Assembly (NCBI GenBank): GCA_011390085.1
Contig: JAABTB010000116.1
Span: forward strand, 1 to 6,991
Source of the DNA: Desulfobacula sp.
GTDB taxonomy: Bacteria > Desulfobacterota > Desulfobacteria > Desulfobacterales > Desulfobacteraceae
Length of the DNA: 6,991 bases
Direction: 5' to 3'
A program made the position numbers and the translations under genes. Under the pieces are notes generated by a model that was not told the origin of the DNA, did no database searches, and worked only from the letters and a program-made list of their open reading frames with translations. Of this stretch, positions 1 to 5,537 are shown in pieces. The stretch's first letter is position 1. Each line of letters opens with the position of its first letter.

Positions 1-146
1 CCGCTTAACAAAACAATGCCGATGAGGGCTTTGAATGCCTTGGTTCCCCAGAACCAGATAAACAATTGGTAGGAAACAATGGAAATTAAAAGGATATCCA
101 GAATATCCGGAAATCCGATATTTGATAATATAGCCAAAAGATTCAT
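1..146 (-). CDS. cdaA: Diadenylate cyclase CdaA, N-terminal fragment (cut by left window edge)
   Basis: CdaA makes c-di-AMP from two ATP at the cytoplasmic membrane. Only the first 48 codons are in the window; the catalytic DAC domain would lie beyond position 1. The visible protein starts MNLLAILSNIGFPDILDILL and continues into a hydrophobic helix, then FWGTKAFKALIGIVLL. This matches the family's N-terminal membrane region, where a D-I-L-L helix is followed by a G-T-(K/R)-A motif and a second hydrophobic segment. The start is the ATG at 146-144, with a GGAG ten bases upstream; no other start codon extends this frame upstream. The gene is separated from the hsp20 operon by a strong terminator and so probably has its own promoter, although I could not find a convincing one. 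The identification rests on the N-terminal pattern only, since no active-site motif is visible. Confidence 0.78.
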   Translation of the reverse strand, partial: MNLLAILSNIGFPDILDILLISIVSYQLFIWFWGTKAFKALIGIVLLS

Positions 147-232
147 GGATATGGGTCTCCAGATTGATTTGGACCCTACTATGACATAATTTTAAAAAAT
201 TGAAAATAATTCTTCTAAAGAGACCCGAACAA

Positions 233-278
233 AAAACACAAGGGAGCCGACCTTTTCAGGCAGGCTCCCTTGTGTTTT
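233..278 (-). terminator. Rho-independent terminator of the hsp20 operon
   Basis: A perfect 16-bp inverted repeat (arms 233-248 and 263-278) encloses a 14-base loop. The core is GC-rich (AAGGGAGCC / GGCTCCCTT). On the minus strand the stem runs into TTTTTT, as expected 38 bases after the stop of the downstream hsp20 gene. The plus-strand side also ends in TTTT, so it could act in both directions, but no plus-strand gene ends here. Confidence 0.88.
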
Positions 279-316
279 ATCTGCGGTCCCCTTCGAGGCA
301 GGACCCTGAGTCGGCA

Positions 317-703
317 TTAGGCCGCATTGATCTGTATCAATCTCGGCTTGGCTGCTTCAGACTTGGGAAGATGAAGTTTTAAAACCCCATCTTTGAGTTC
401 GGCATAGACTTTTTCAACATTAATGGTCTGGGGAACTGAAAAATTTCTACGGTATTCAACATCTCCAAATTCCTCCCACCTTGCGGCACCCCTGGGCTGC
501 AAATTTCTGATACCGGACAGAGAAAGAGTTCCGTTATCAATATTGACTTTCACATCTTCTTTTAAAACTCCCGGCATATCAGCGAAAAGAAGGATTTCTT
601 CTTCGCTTTCATAAATATCCACAGGCGGTAGAACAGTCTCAAGCGTTCTTGTTTTCTCAATATTTTTTTCACCGGCTTTCACGATATCGGTTTTATGATT
701 CAT
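317..703 (-). CDS. hsp20: Small heat shock protein Hsp20 (alpha-crystallin family), second gene of the pair
   Basis: An ATP-independent cytoplasmic holdase of 128 residues. Such proteins form oligomers that bind unfolding clients and pass them to DnaK/ClpB. The alpha-crystallin domain spans about residues 27-113: it opens at PPVDIYESEEEILLFADMPG, contains the NGTLSLSG strand and closes with GVLKLHLPK, the family's conserved G-V-L-x-L-x-L-P. The C-terminal IxI oligomerisation motif is I-Q-I at 123-125. The N-terminal arm (1-26) is short and charged, so oligomers may be smaller than those of long-arm relatives. The frame can be read eight codons further upstream from a TTG, but that extension contains the Shine-Dalgarno (AGGAGGT, five bases before the ATG), so the ATG at 703-701 is chosen. 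It lies 39 bases after the other hsp20 stop on the same strand, which indicates one transcript. Confidence 0.95.
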   Translation of the reverse strand: MNHKTDIVKAGEKNIEKTRTLETVLPPVDIYESEEEILLFADMPGVLKEDVKVNIDNGTLSLSGIRNLQPRGAARWEEFGDVEYRRNFSVPQTINVEKVYAELKDGVLKLHLPKSEAAKPRLIQINAA

Positions 704-708
704 TGCAC

Positions 709-716
709 ACCTCCTT
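709..716 (-). promoter_or_regulatory. Ribosome binding site that fixes the start of the 317-703 hsp20
   Basis: Minus-strand AAGGAGGT sits five bases before the ATG at 703. It lies inside the longer frame that begins with TTG at 727, so that longer start is very unlikely. Confidence 0.88.
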
Positions 717-742
717 TTATTATTCAATCCGGTTATGGGTCT

Positions 743-1183
743 TTAAGCAATAGTTATCTGTTTGGGTTTTGCGGCCTCGGATTTGGGAAGCGTCAGGCTG
801 AGAATGCCGTTTTCCAGCGTGGCCTTCACTTTTTCTGAATCCACATCCGCAGGAAGGGTAAAGCTTCTGGTAAAGGACGTAATATCTCTTTCGGTTCTGT
901 GAATTGCATATTTTTCCGGGCTTGCGGATTTTTTTGTTCCGCTGATTTCAAGATAATTCCCCTGGATTTTGACATTCAGATCCTCTTTTCCAATACCCGG
1001 CAACTCGGCCCTTATTTCAAAGAGATCACCATCCTCATAAAGATTGGTTTTCGGGAACCTGTCTTCCACCGACCATCTCAGCCCAGGCGCCCAGTCGGCA
1101 TCACTGTATAAACTGTCCAATCTGTTCCTGAAAAAATCCATAGCGTTAAACAATCTGTTGATGTCACTTAATCTTGTAAGCAT
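743..1183 (-). CDS. hsp20: Small heat shock protein Hsp20 (alpha-crystallin family), first gene of the pair
   Basis: A 146-residue class A-like bacterial Hsp20 holdase. The N-terminal arm is aromatic-rich (MLTRLSDINRLFNAMDFFRN), typical of client-binding arms. The alpha-crystallin domain covers about residues 44-135: PKTNLYEDGDLFEIRAELPG opens it, then GNYLEISG, the RSFTLPADVD strand region and NGILSLTLPK. The IxI tail motif is I-T-I at 143-145. The frame runs 30 codons further upstream, but a near-perfect AGAAAGGAGG lies seven bases before the ATG at 1183-1181, so that start is preferred and the upstream stretch is 5' untranslated leader. It differs strongly from its neighbour in the arm and domain, yet both end LPKSEAAKP followed by IxI. 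This gene is promoter-proximal. The 1340-1387 relic resembles residues 101-116 of this protein. Confidence 0.95.
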   Translation of the reverse strand: MLTRLSDINRLFNAMDFFRNRLDSLYSDADWAPGLRWSVEDRFPKTNLYEDGDLFEIRAELPGIGKEDLNVKIQGNYLEISGTKKSASPEKYAIHRTERDITSFTRSFTLPADVDSEKVKATLENGILSLTLPKSEAAKPKQITIA

Positions 1184-1190
1184 ATCGATT

Positions 1191-1200
1191 CCTCCTTTCT
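1191..1200 (-). promoter_or_regulatory. Ribosome binding site that fixes the start of the 743-1183 hsp20
   Basis: Minus-strand AGAAAGGAGG is seven bases before the ATG at 1183. It is among the strongest ribosome binding sites in the window and argues against the 30-codon longer frame that starts at 1273. Confidence 0.88.
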
Positions 1201-1250
1201 CTAGGGTTTTTGCCTGTATCAATTTCAGGCCTTTTCCATTTCCTGGACAA

Positions 1251-1278
1251 AATTTAGGTATAAAACATTTCATGTCAA
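1251..1278 (-). promoter_or_regulatory. Candidate sigma-70 type promoter of the hsp20 operon
   Basis: On the minus strand a perfect -35 box TTGACA (1278-1273) is followed after 16 bases by TAAATT (1256-1251), four of six to the -10 consensus. Directly upstream is a run of A and T tracts (about 1285-1318) that could act as an UP element. Transcription from here would give a leader of roughly 60 bases. I saw neither a clear sigma-32 promoter nor a CIRCE operator, so the heat control is not evident. The leader holds a small GCCTG/CAGGC hairpin, which is not strong enough to call a thermometer. Confidence 0.5.
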
Positions 1279-1339
1279 TATTTGTTTCATTATTTTTTTA
1301 AAAAATAATTTTTTTGTAATATAGCATAAAATATGATTA

Positions 1340-1387
1340 TGAATCCACATCAGCAGGAAGTGTAAAAATTCTGGTAAATGATATAAT
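1340..1387 (-). pseudogene. Relic fragment of a third hsp20 gene
   Basis: Read on the minus strand these 48 bases encode IISFTRIFTLPADVDS. Fourteen of these 16 residues match residues 101-116 (ITSFTRSFTLPADVDS) of the Hsp20 at 743-1183. The DNA matches at 41 of 48 positions by direct comparison with 836-883. Three of the five changed codons differ only synonymously, as expected of a paralogue that once evolved under protein-level selection. The frame ends at once in TAA downstream, and upstream it meets a stop after one further codon. Outside these bases I found no further alignment. It is too short to be functional protein and is best read as the remnant of a deleted or decayed neighbour gene. 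Confidence 0.75.
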
Positions 1388-1584
1388 CTTTTACACAATA
1401 TATGTCCTTTATTTCACACCCGATATAATTTTAATTATATTTGTATTTAAAAAAAATATATTTATTTTCCCAGATTTATAGATTAAACCGAAACGGTCAG
1501 TGATTAAAACCCCATTTAATGCAAAGAACCCCTTGAGTGATAAGGGCATGGTATGTTAATTGCATTTTAGCTCGTTAATTACAT

Positions 1585-1605
1585 AAAATTAAAAGGAAAT
1601 TAGCC
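1585..1605 (+). promoter_or_regulatory. Leader and ribosome binding site deciding a GTG start for the fecR-like gene
   Basis: AAAAGGA (about 1590-1597) lies eight bases before GTG at 1606. The next in-frame ATG, ten codons on, has no such site, so GTG is preferred. A possible -10 box TAAAAT overlaps about 1584-1589, but no good -35 stands at the right distance, so the promoter itself is uncertain. Confidence 0.5.
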
Positions 1606-3225
1606 GTGCAAAAATCCTTAAAGCGCATTGTCAATATGAGGTTATCGTGGATGGTTCTGTGCTTCTGCCTTCTTATTTTAAAACCGGCGATAGCCGACAC
1701 TTCCTTTGCAACCCTGAAAAGCTTTTCAGGGGAAGTAATGATCAAGAATGCAGAGATGTGGACAAAACCGACCCTTGATATGCCGCTTTATTCCGGAGCC
1801 AAACTTGTTACCAAGAACGGGACGGCCCTGGTCCTGTTCCAGGACGGTGCCACACTCCAGGTTGACCCCTTTTCCAGCATTCGTGCCATTGATCAGATCG
1901 AAGACGCTAAAGCAAATTCACCGGAGCCGGTAAAAATCCGCAGCATCCGCATTCTGCTCGGCCGAACCAAATATGAGGAACAACCGGTTCCCGGCCGGCA
2001 GACTATCATCGAACTGCCCACGGCCGTAGCCGCCCTGAGAGGGACCGCGGGCTGGTTCGGAGCTGATCCAAATACAGATTCCAGGATAATCCTCACCGAG
2101 GGAAACATGGACACCACCGGTGTTTTTGGTAATCTTATGCCGAAAATCCTGAACCTGGCCATGGCCCTGAGTTCCCCCACATTTGCGGCCTCCCTGAATT
2201 CTGCCGGCCAGGCCAACAATCCCTTGAGTAATATCCAGGAAATACAGGCAGAGCTTAAAACCCTTGTTGCCAATCCAGATCCCAGGATCCAGAAAATGAT
2301 TAAGCAAACCATGGCTGTCATCCTGCCGGCAATTGAGGGAATTGAAAAGAAACTGGAAACCGCAAAGGCATCTGAAGCAGAGAAAGCTCTATCAGATAAA
2401 GCCGTCGCAGCAGCGACCAGTGATACCAAAGCCCAGGTGACCCAAACCCACAAGATGGCATCACAGGCATCACAGGTCTTGGTCGATACTGTCCAGGAAT
2501 CTACCAAATCCGATATCTTTCTCGTGCTGGAAACCATGAAAGGGAATACGTCAGGCATAGCTATTGCCCAAAGGATTAAAGAGACAAACGACCAGGCATT
2601 GAGCCTGGCGGAAAAAGCAGTGAAAACCGCAGTGTCAGCCATTGCCATGGCCACTGCTGCTACCGATGAAACCCAGTTGAATACGGCCGCCACCATTGCA
2701 AAAACAGCGGCCCAGACAAGCCGTACCGTTCAGGAAGTTACTAAAACCACCAATGCAAACGGGGCACTCTTGATAGCGGGGAACACGGACGGGTTAGCCA
2801 AAATCGACCGCCTTAGTGCTGCCACGGAAAAATCCCTGGCCACCGCTGAAAAAATCCTTCAGGTGGCCCAGATTGCCGTCCTTCAGACCGATCAGAAATT
2901 GGGCCTGGAAACAGCTCAAAAAGCTGAAACAGCCGCTGAAACACTGCAGGGAGAAGCCATAAAAAAGAGTGAGGCTGTCCAGGCCATCATGAACAAGAGC
3001 CCGAATGCAGAACAGTTGATTAATATCATTCAGTCCACACCAGAATCCAGTGACCAGACCGACAAAATGCTGGATAGTATTATTAAGGATCTGGTGCCCG
3101 AGAAAGAAGAAATTCCTGAAGAACCTGAAGCCTATACTCAACCCGATGCTGAACCTTATACTCAACCCGATGCTGAACCTTATACTCAACCTTATGATGA
3201 TACCAGGACGGCAAGCCCGACCTGA
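1606..3225 (+). CDS. Secreted FecR-domain protein with long alanine-rich helical tail
   Basis: A 539-residue exported protein, probably periplasmic, of unknown exact role. A signal peptide is clear: basic MQKSLKRIVNMR, a hydrophobic core (15-26) and a likely cut after A-I-A at residue 30. A FecR domain follows at about 40-170: SGEVMIK, then LYSGAKLVTKNGTALVLF, DGATLQVDP and, about 60 residues on, ALRGTAGWFG and ILTEGNM. The A-(L/V)-R-G-T signature is typical of FecR-like beta domains. Residues about 205-475 are rich in A, T, K, Q and E with no proline runs and look like long helices or a coiled coil. The C-terminus is acidic and proline-rich with 2.5 copies of PYTQPDAE. There is no sigma-factor partner or membrane anti-sigma segment, so it is not a classical FecR regulator; a ligand-binding or scaffold role is more likely. 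The convergent CHASE2 cyclase ends five bases away, and the two may work together. Confidence 0.85.
   Translation: MQKSLKRIVNMRLSWMVLCFCLLILKPAIADTSFATLKSFSGEVMIKNAEMWTKPTLDMPLYSGAKLVTKNGTALVLFQDGATLQVDPFSSIRAIDQIEDAKANSPEPVKIRSIRILLGRTKYEEQPVPGRQTIIELPTAVAALRGTAGWFGADPNTDSRIILTEGNMDTTGVFGNLMPKILNLAMALSSPTFAASLNSAGQANNPLSNIQEIQAELKTLVANPDPRIQKMIKQTMAVILPAIEGIEKKLETAKASEAEKALSDKAVAAATSDTKAQVTQTHKMASQASQVLVDTVQESTKSDIFLVLETMKGNTSGIAIAQRIKETNDQALSLAEKAVKTAVSAIAMATAATDETQLNTAATIAKTAAQTSRTVQEVTKTTNANGALLIAGNTDGLAKIDRLSAATEKSLATAEKILQVAQIAVLQTDQKLGLETAQKAETAAETLQGEAIKKSEAVQAIMNKSPNAEQLINIIQSTPESSDQTDKMLDSIIKDLVPEKEEIPEEPEAYTQPDAEPYTQPDAEPYTQPYDDTRTASPT
3133..3191 (+). repeat. 24-bp tandem repeat in the 3' end of the FecR-domain gene
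   Basis: Two identical 24-base units (3133-3156 and 3157-3180) are followed by the first 11-12 bases of a third. Each unit encodes eight residues of the series PYTQPDAE, so copy-number changes keep the reading frame. Exact identity at the DNA level points to recent slippage expansion. Confidence 0.93.
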
Positions 3226-3230
3226 AAAAT

Positions 3231-5432
3231 TTATTTTTGGGAAAAAGTCCAGATGCTGTCCCAATCCTTATTCACCGGGTTTGCAAGTAAGATCTGGCAG
3301 CGATGAATAAACAATTGGGATGGCGGGTCTTCCGGTTTTAAGGAAATGGTTTTTTCGAACAAGCCAATGGCATCCGCAAAGGCCTGTCGGCGGTAAGCTG
3401 CCAGGCCTTGTTCAAAACTGTCCACAAAGGCATAGTTGCCCCCCATAAGATTATCTTTGTCCAGCAGTTCAAAAATTCGGACACTTGTTTCCCTTCCTTT
3501 TACTCTGACCGTGTCCAGCTCCCGGCAGACAAATTGCCCATCCAACCGGTTTCGGGTCTGGTCCGGAATAACGATTTCAACACCGTAGACTTTAGAAAGC
3601 CCTTCCAGGCGGGATGCCAGGTTTACATTATCGCCGATGACGGAATAGTCGAACCTGCGCGTCGATCCTATATTGCCCACCACCATGGGACCGGAGCTCA
3701 CGCCGACTCCTATTTGAATGTCCGGCAGCCCTTGCTGTACCCATTCCTTTCGCAGCTCATGGAGGCGCCTGCACATGCGGATGGCGCTGAGGCAGCCCTT
3801 CACGGCATGATTTGGATCATTGAGAGGGGCACCAAAAAAGGCCATGACGGCATCCCCCATATATTTGTCCAGAGTGCCGCTGTTTTCCAATATGATATCA
3901 GTGAGTTCGCCCAGGCAATGGTTGAGAAAACGAGTCAACTCCATAGGGGATAGTCTTTCAGACAGGGTTGTAAAATTTCGGATATCTGCCATGATGACGG
4001 TCAATTCCTTTTCTTCTCCCCCGAGCCTGAGTTGATCCGGGTCCCTTACCAGAATATCAATAACATCAGGGCTTAAATACTGAGCAAATGATTTTCTGAG
4101 CCAGCGATGCTGCCGGCCTTCCACCCCTAAATCAAATATCAAAAAACTCAGGATGGTGGCTGCACCGGCTCCCAACGGCAATATCAGGGGCCAGGCCATC
4201 TGAAATGACTGGAACAGGTATTGAACCACACCGACATACCCGGTCATCAGCACGGCGCAGGCCAGGGTGGCCCTCAGAGGAAAAAGCAGTGCTGTGATAC
4301 CCAGAGGCAGGGCCACCATGGCAAAGATGGAGCCTACCAGTGCCCATTTTTTATGATCCGGCCATCTCAGTAACCGGTTTTCCAGGATATTGTCGATAGC
4401 GGTTGCATGGATGAAAATACCAGGCGATTCAGAACTCAGGGGAGTGGGCCAGATATCTCCGATGCCGGTGGCAAGGCTGCCGATCACCACGACCTTATCC
4501 CTAATCCGGGATGGAGGAATCCGCCCATCAATGATGTCGGCTATGGATAATCGGTCAAAGCTCCGGTCAAGGCCATAGAAATCAAGCAGAATATTGCCTT
4601 CTTTGTCATGGGGAATCCTGTGGCCTTTCAGGACGATGATACCTTCGGGGTCCAACTTTGGCTCAGCTTCCAGAAAATGAGCTGCTGCTGCAACAGATAG
4701 GGCAAAATAGGGGCTTTTCTCCCCTGCCATCATGGGCCGCATCCGCCGAATCGTGCCATCACTGTCTGGGAATATGTTGACATATCCCAGGCTATGGGCG
4801 GATTCTCTCAACACTGCAATGGGCATCAGCAGATTACGCTGATTTTCCGTGTCCAGGAGGGCCTTTGCCGTAAATTTTTTCTCAGATGACCGGCGAGAAA
4901 TTTCAAAGGCTTCACCCATGATCACGTTTCCACTGAAGGAAACAGCCTCGGCCAAAAGGCCGTCATTATCCGATACATCCAGAGCCTGGGTCAGTTCATC
5001 ATAAAAAATTTGATTATGAAACTGATCATTATGCAGTCCCAATTGATGGAAACTCTCCTTCAGAGAGCTGAGCACCGGAGTGACCTGATTTTCTTCCGGC
5101 TCAGAAAACAGCAGATCAAACACGATGGTCCTTGCACCGCTCTCTTTGAGGCGGACAATGAGCCGGGTAAACACTGACCGTGGCCAGGGCCATCGGCCAT
5201 AGGCTTCTATTCCCCTGGCTTCTATCCCGGCTATGACGACATGACCCGAGGTTTCCCGTTCTCCCCGGAGTTTGAACTGGATATCCAACCCCTTAAGTTC
5301 CAGGGTCTCCATCAGAGCCCTGGGCCAGCCCGTAAGACCCGCCAGAGAAAAAATGAAAAAAATCACACCGGCGATGAGGACATGGGTAAGCCACAAACGG
5401 TTTGAAAAAAGCGCTTTAATCTTATTCCTCAT
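3231..5432 (-). CDS. Membrane CHASE2-domain class III adenylate cyclase
   Basis: A 733-residue inner-membrane sensor that makes cAMP from ATP. Domains in order: transmembrane helix about 18-36; extracytoplasmic CHASE2 domain about 42-355, with AYGRWPWPRS, the FDLLFSEP motif at 105-112 and the closing VVVIGSLATG...PGIFIHATAIDNIL; three more membrane helices about 363-434; class III cyclase domain about 475-657; a short TPR-like tail about 668-715. The catalytic set looks complete: metal aspartates D483 (MADIRNFT) and D527 (GDAVMAFFGAP), adenine-selecting K523 and D595 (DYSVIGD), and transition-state N604 and R608 (NLASR). The Lys/Asp pair favours adenylate over guanylate cyclase activity. The ATG at 5432-5430 has a modest GGGA site upstream. 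The gene follows the phosphofructokinase on the same strand after 105 bases and ends five bases from the convergent FecR-domain gene. CHASE2 ligands are generally unknown. Confidence 0.93.
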   Translation of the reverse strand: MRNKIKALFSNRLWLTHVLIAGVIFFIFSLAGLTGWPRALMETLELKGLDIQFKLRGERETSGHVVIAGIEARGIEAYGRWPWPRSVFTRLIVRLKESGARTIVFDLLFSEPEENQVTPVLSSLKESFHQLGLHNDQFHNQIFYDELTQALDVSDNDGLLAEAVSFSGNVIMGEAFEISRRSSEKKFTAKALLDTENQRNLLMPIAVLRESAHSLGYVNIFPDSDGTIRRMRPMMAGEKSPYFALSVAAAAHFLEAEPKLDPEGIIVLKGHRIPHDKEGNILLDFYGLDRSFDRLSIADIIDGRIPPSRIRDKVVVIGSLATGIGDIWPTPLSSESPGIFIHATAIDNILENRLLRWPDHKKWALVGSIFAMVALPLGITALLFPLRATLACAVLMTGYVGVVQYLFQSFQMAWPLILPLGAGAATILSFLIFDLGVEGRQHRWLRKSFAQYLSPDVIDILVRDPDQLRLGGEEKELTVIMADIRNFTTLSERLSPMELTRFLNHCLGELTDIILENSGTLDKYMGDAVMAFFGAPLNDPNHAVKGCLSAIRMCRRLHELRKEWVQQGLPDIQIGVGVSSGPMVVGNIGSTRRFDYSVIGDNVNLASRLEGLSKVYGVEIVIPDQTRNRLDGQFVCRELDTVRVKGRETSVRIFELLDKDNLMGGNYAFVDSFEQGLAAYRRQAFADAIGLFEKTISLKPEDPPSQLFIHRCQILLANPVNKDWDSIWTFSQK

Positions 5433-5537
5433 AAATCATTCCCATTGCCGCAAAACAAAATTTCAGCACATGGTAATTGAATTTTTTTTCCTTTGCAAGA
5501 AGAGGGTGAAATGACAAAAAAACTATTTTTCAAACGG
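5433..5537 (-). other. Spacer between phosphofructokinase and adenylate cyclase genes
   Basis: There is no strong terminator hairpin after the phosphofructokinase stop, only a weak A/T run (GAAAAATAGTTTTTTT). A weak promoter-like pair, TTGCAA and TACCAT spaced 17 bases on the minus strand, could start the cyclase transcript. Read-through from the upstream gene cannot be excluded. Confidence 0.3.

Larger units (their letters stand above)
1184..1605. other. AT-rich intergenic region between divergent hsp20 operon and fecR-like gene
   Basis: There are 422 bases without an intact gene. In order it holds the hsp20 ribosome binding site and leader, the candidate hsp20 promoter (1251-1278), and an AT-only inverted repeat at 1289-1309 (ten-base arms, one-base spacer). 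Next come the hsp20 relic (1340-1387) and an 18-bp AT palindrome at 1423-1440 (ATATAATT-TT-AATTATAT). A small CCCTT/AAGGG inverted repeat follows at 1530-1546, and two GTTAATT direct repeats at 1555-1561 and 1574-1580 lie just before the fecR-like gene. No ORF with a ribosome binding site was found. Confidence 0.7.

Noticed and set aside
1204..1250. RNA thermometer in the hsp20 leader
   Set aside because: Only a five-base GCCTG/CAGGC hairpin is seen; it does not mask the ribosome binding site, and no ROSE or four-U element is evident.
1289..1316. AT inverted repeat followed by T run as a plus-strand terminator
   Set aside because: The stem is only A-T pairs and no plus-strand gene ends there; it fits better as AT-rich DNA upstream of the hsp20 promoter.
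1508..1517. CCCCATTTAA as a heat-shock sigma -10 element
   Set aside because: It lies on the plus strand, pointing away from the hsp20 genes, and no CTTGAA-like -35 stands at the right distance.
1893..2696. 267-codon minus-strand open frame opposite the FecR-domain gene
   Set aside because: It arises from the alanine/threonine-rich codon pattern of the plus-strand gene and has no recognisable domain or start signal.
3408..3953. 181-codon plus-strand frame opposite the cyclase domain
   Set aside because: It is the shadow of a strongly conserved class III cyclase domain on the minus strand.
1..5432. A joint c-di-AMP/cAMP signalling island from the cdaA fragment and the CHASE2 cyclase
   Set aside because: They are separated by an operon terminator, the hsp20 pair and a divergent spacer; cdaA is a housekeeping gene, so proximity alone means little.
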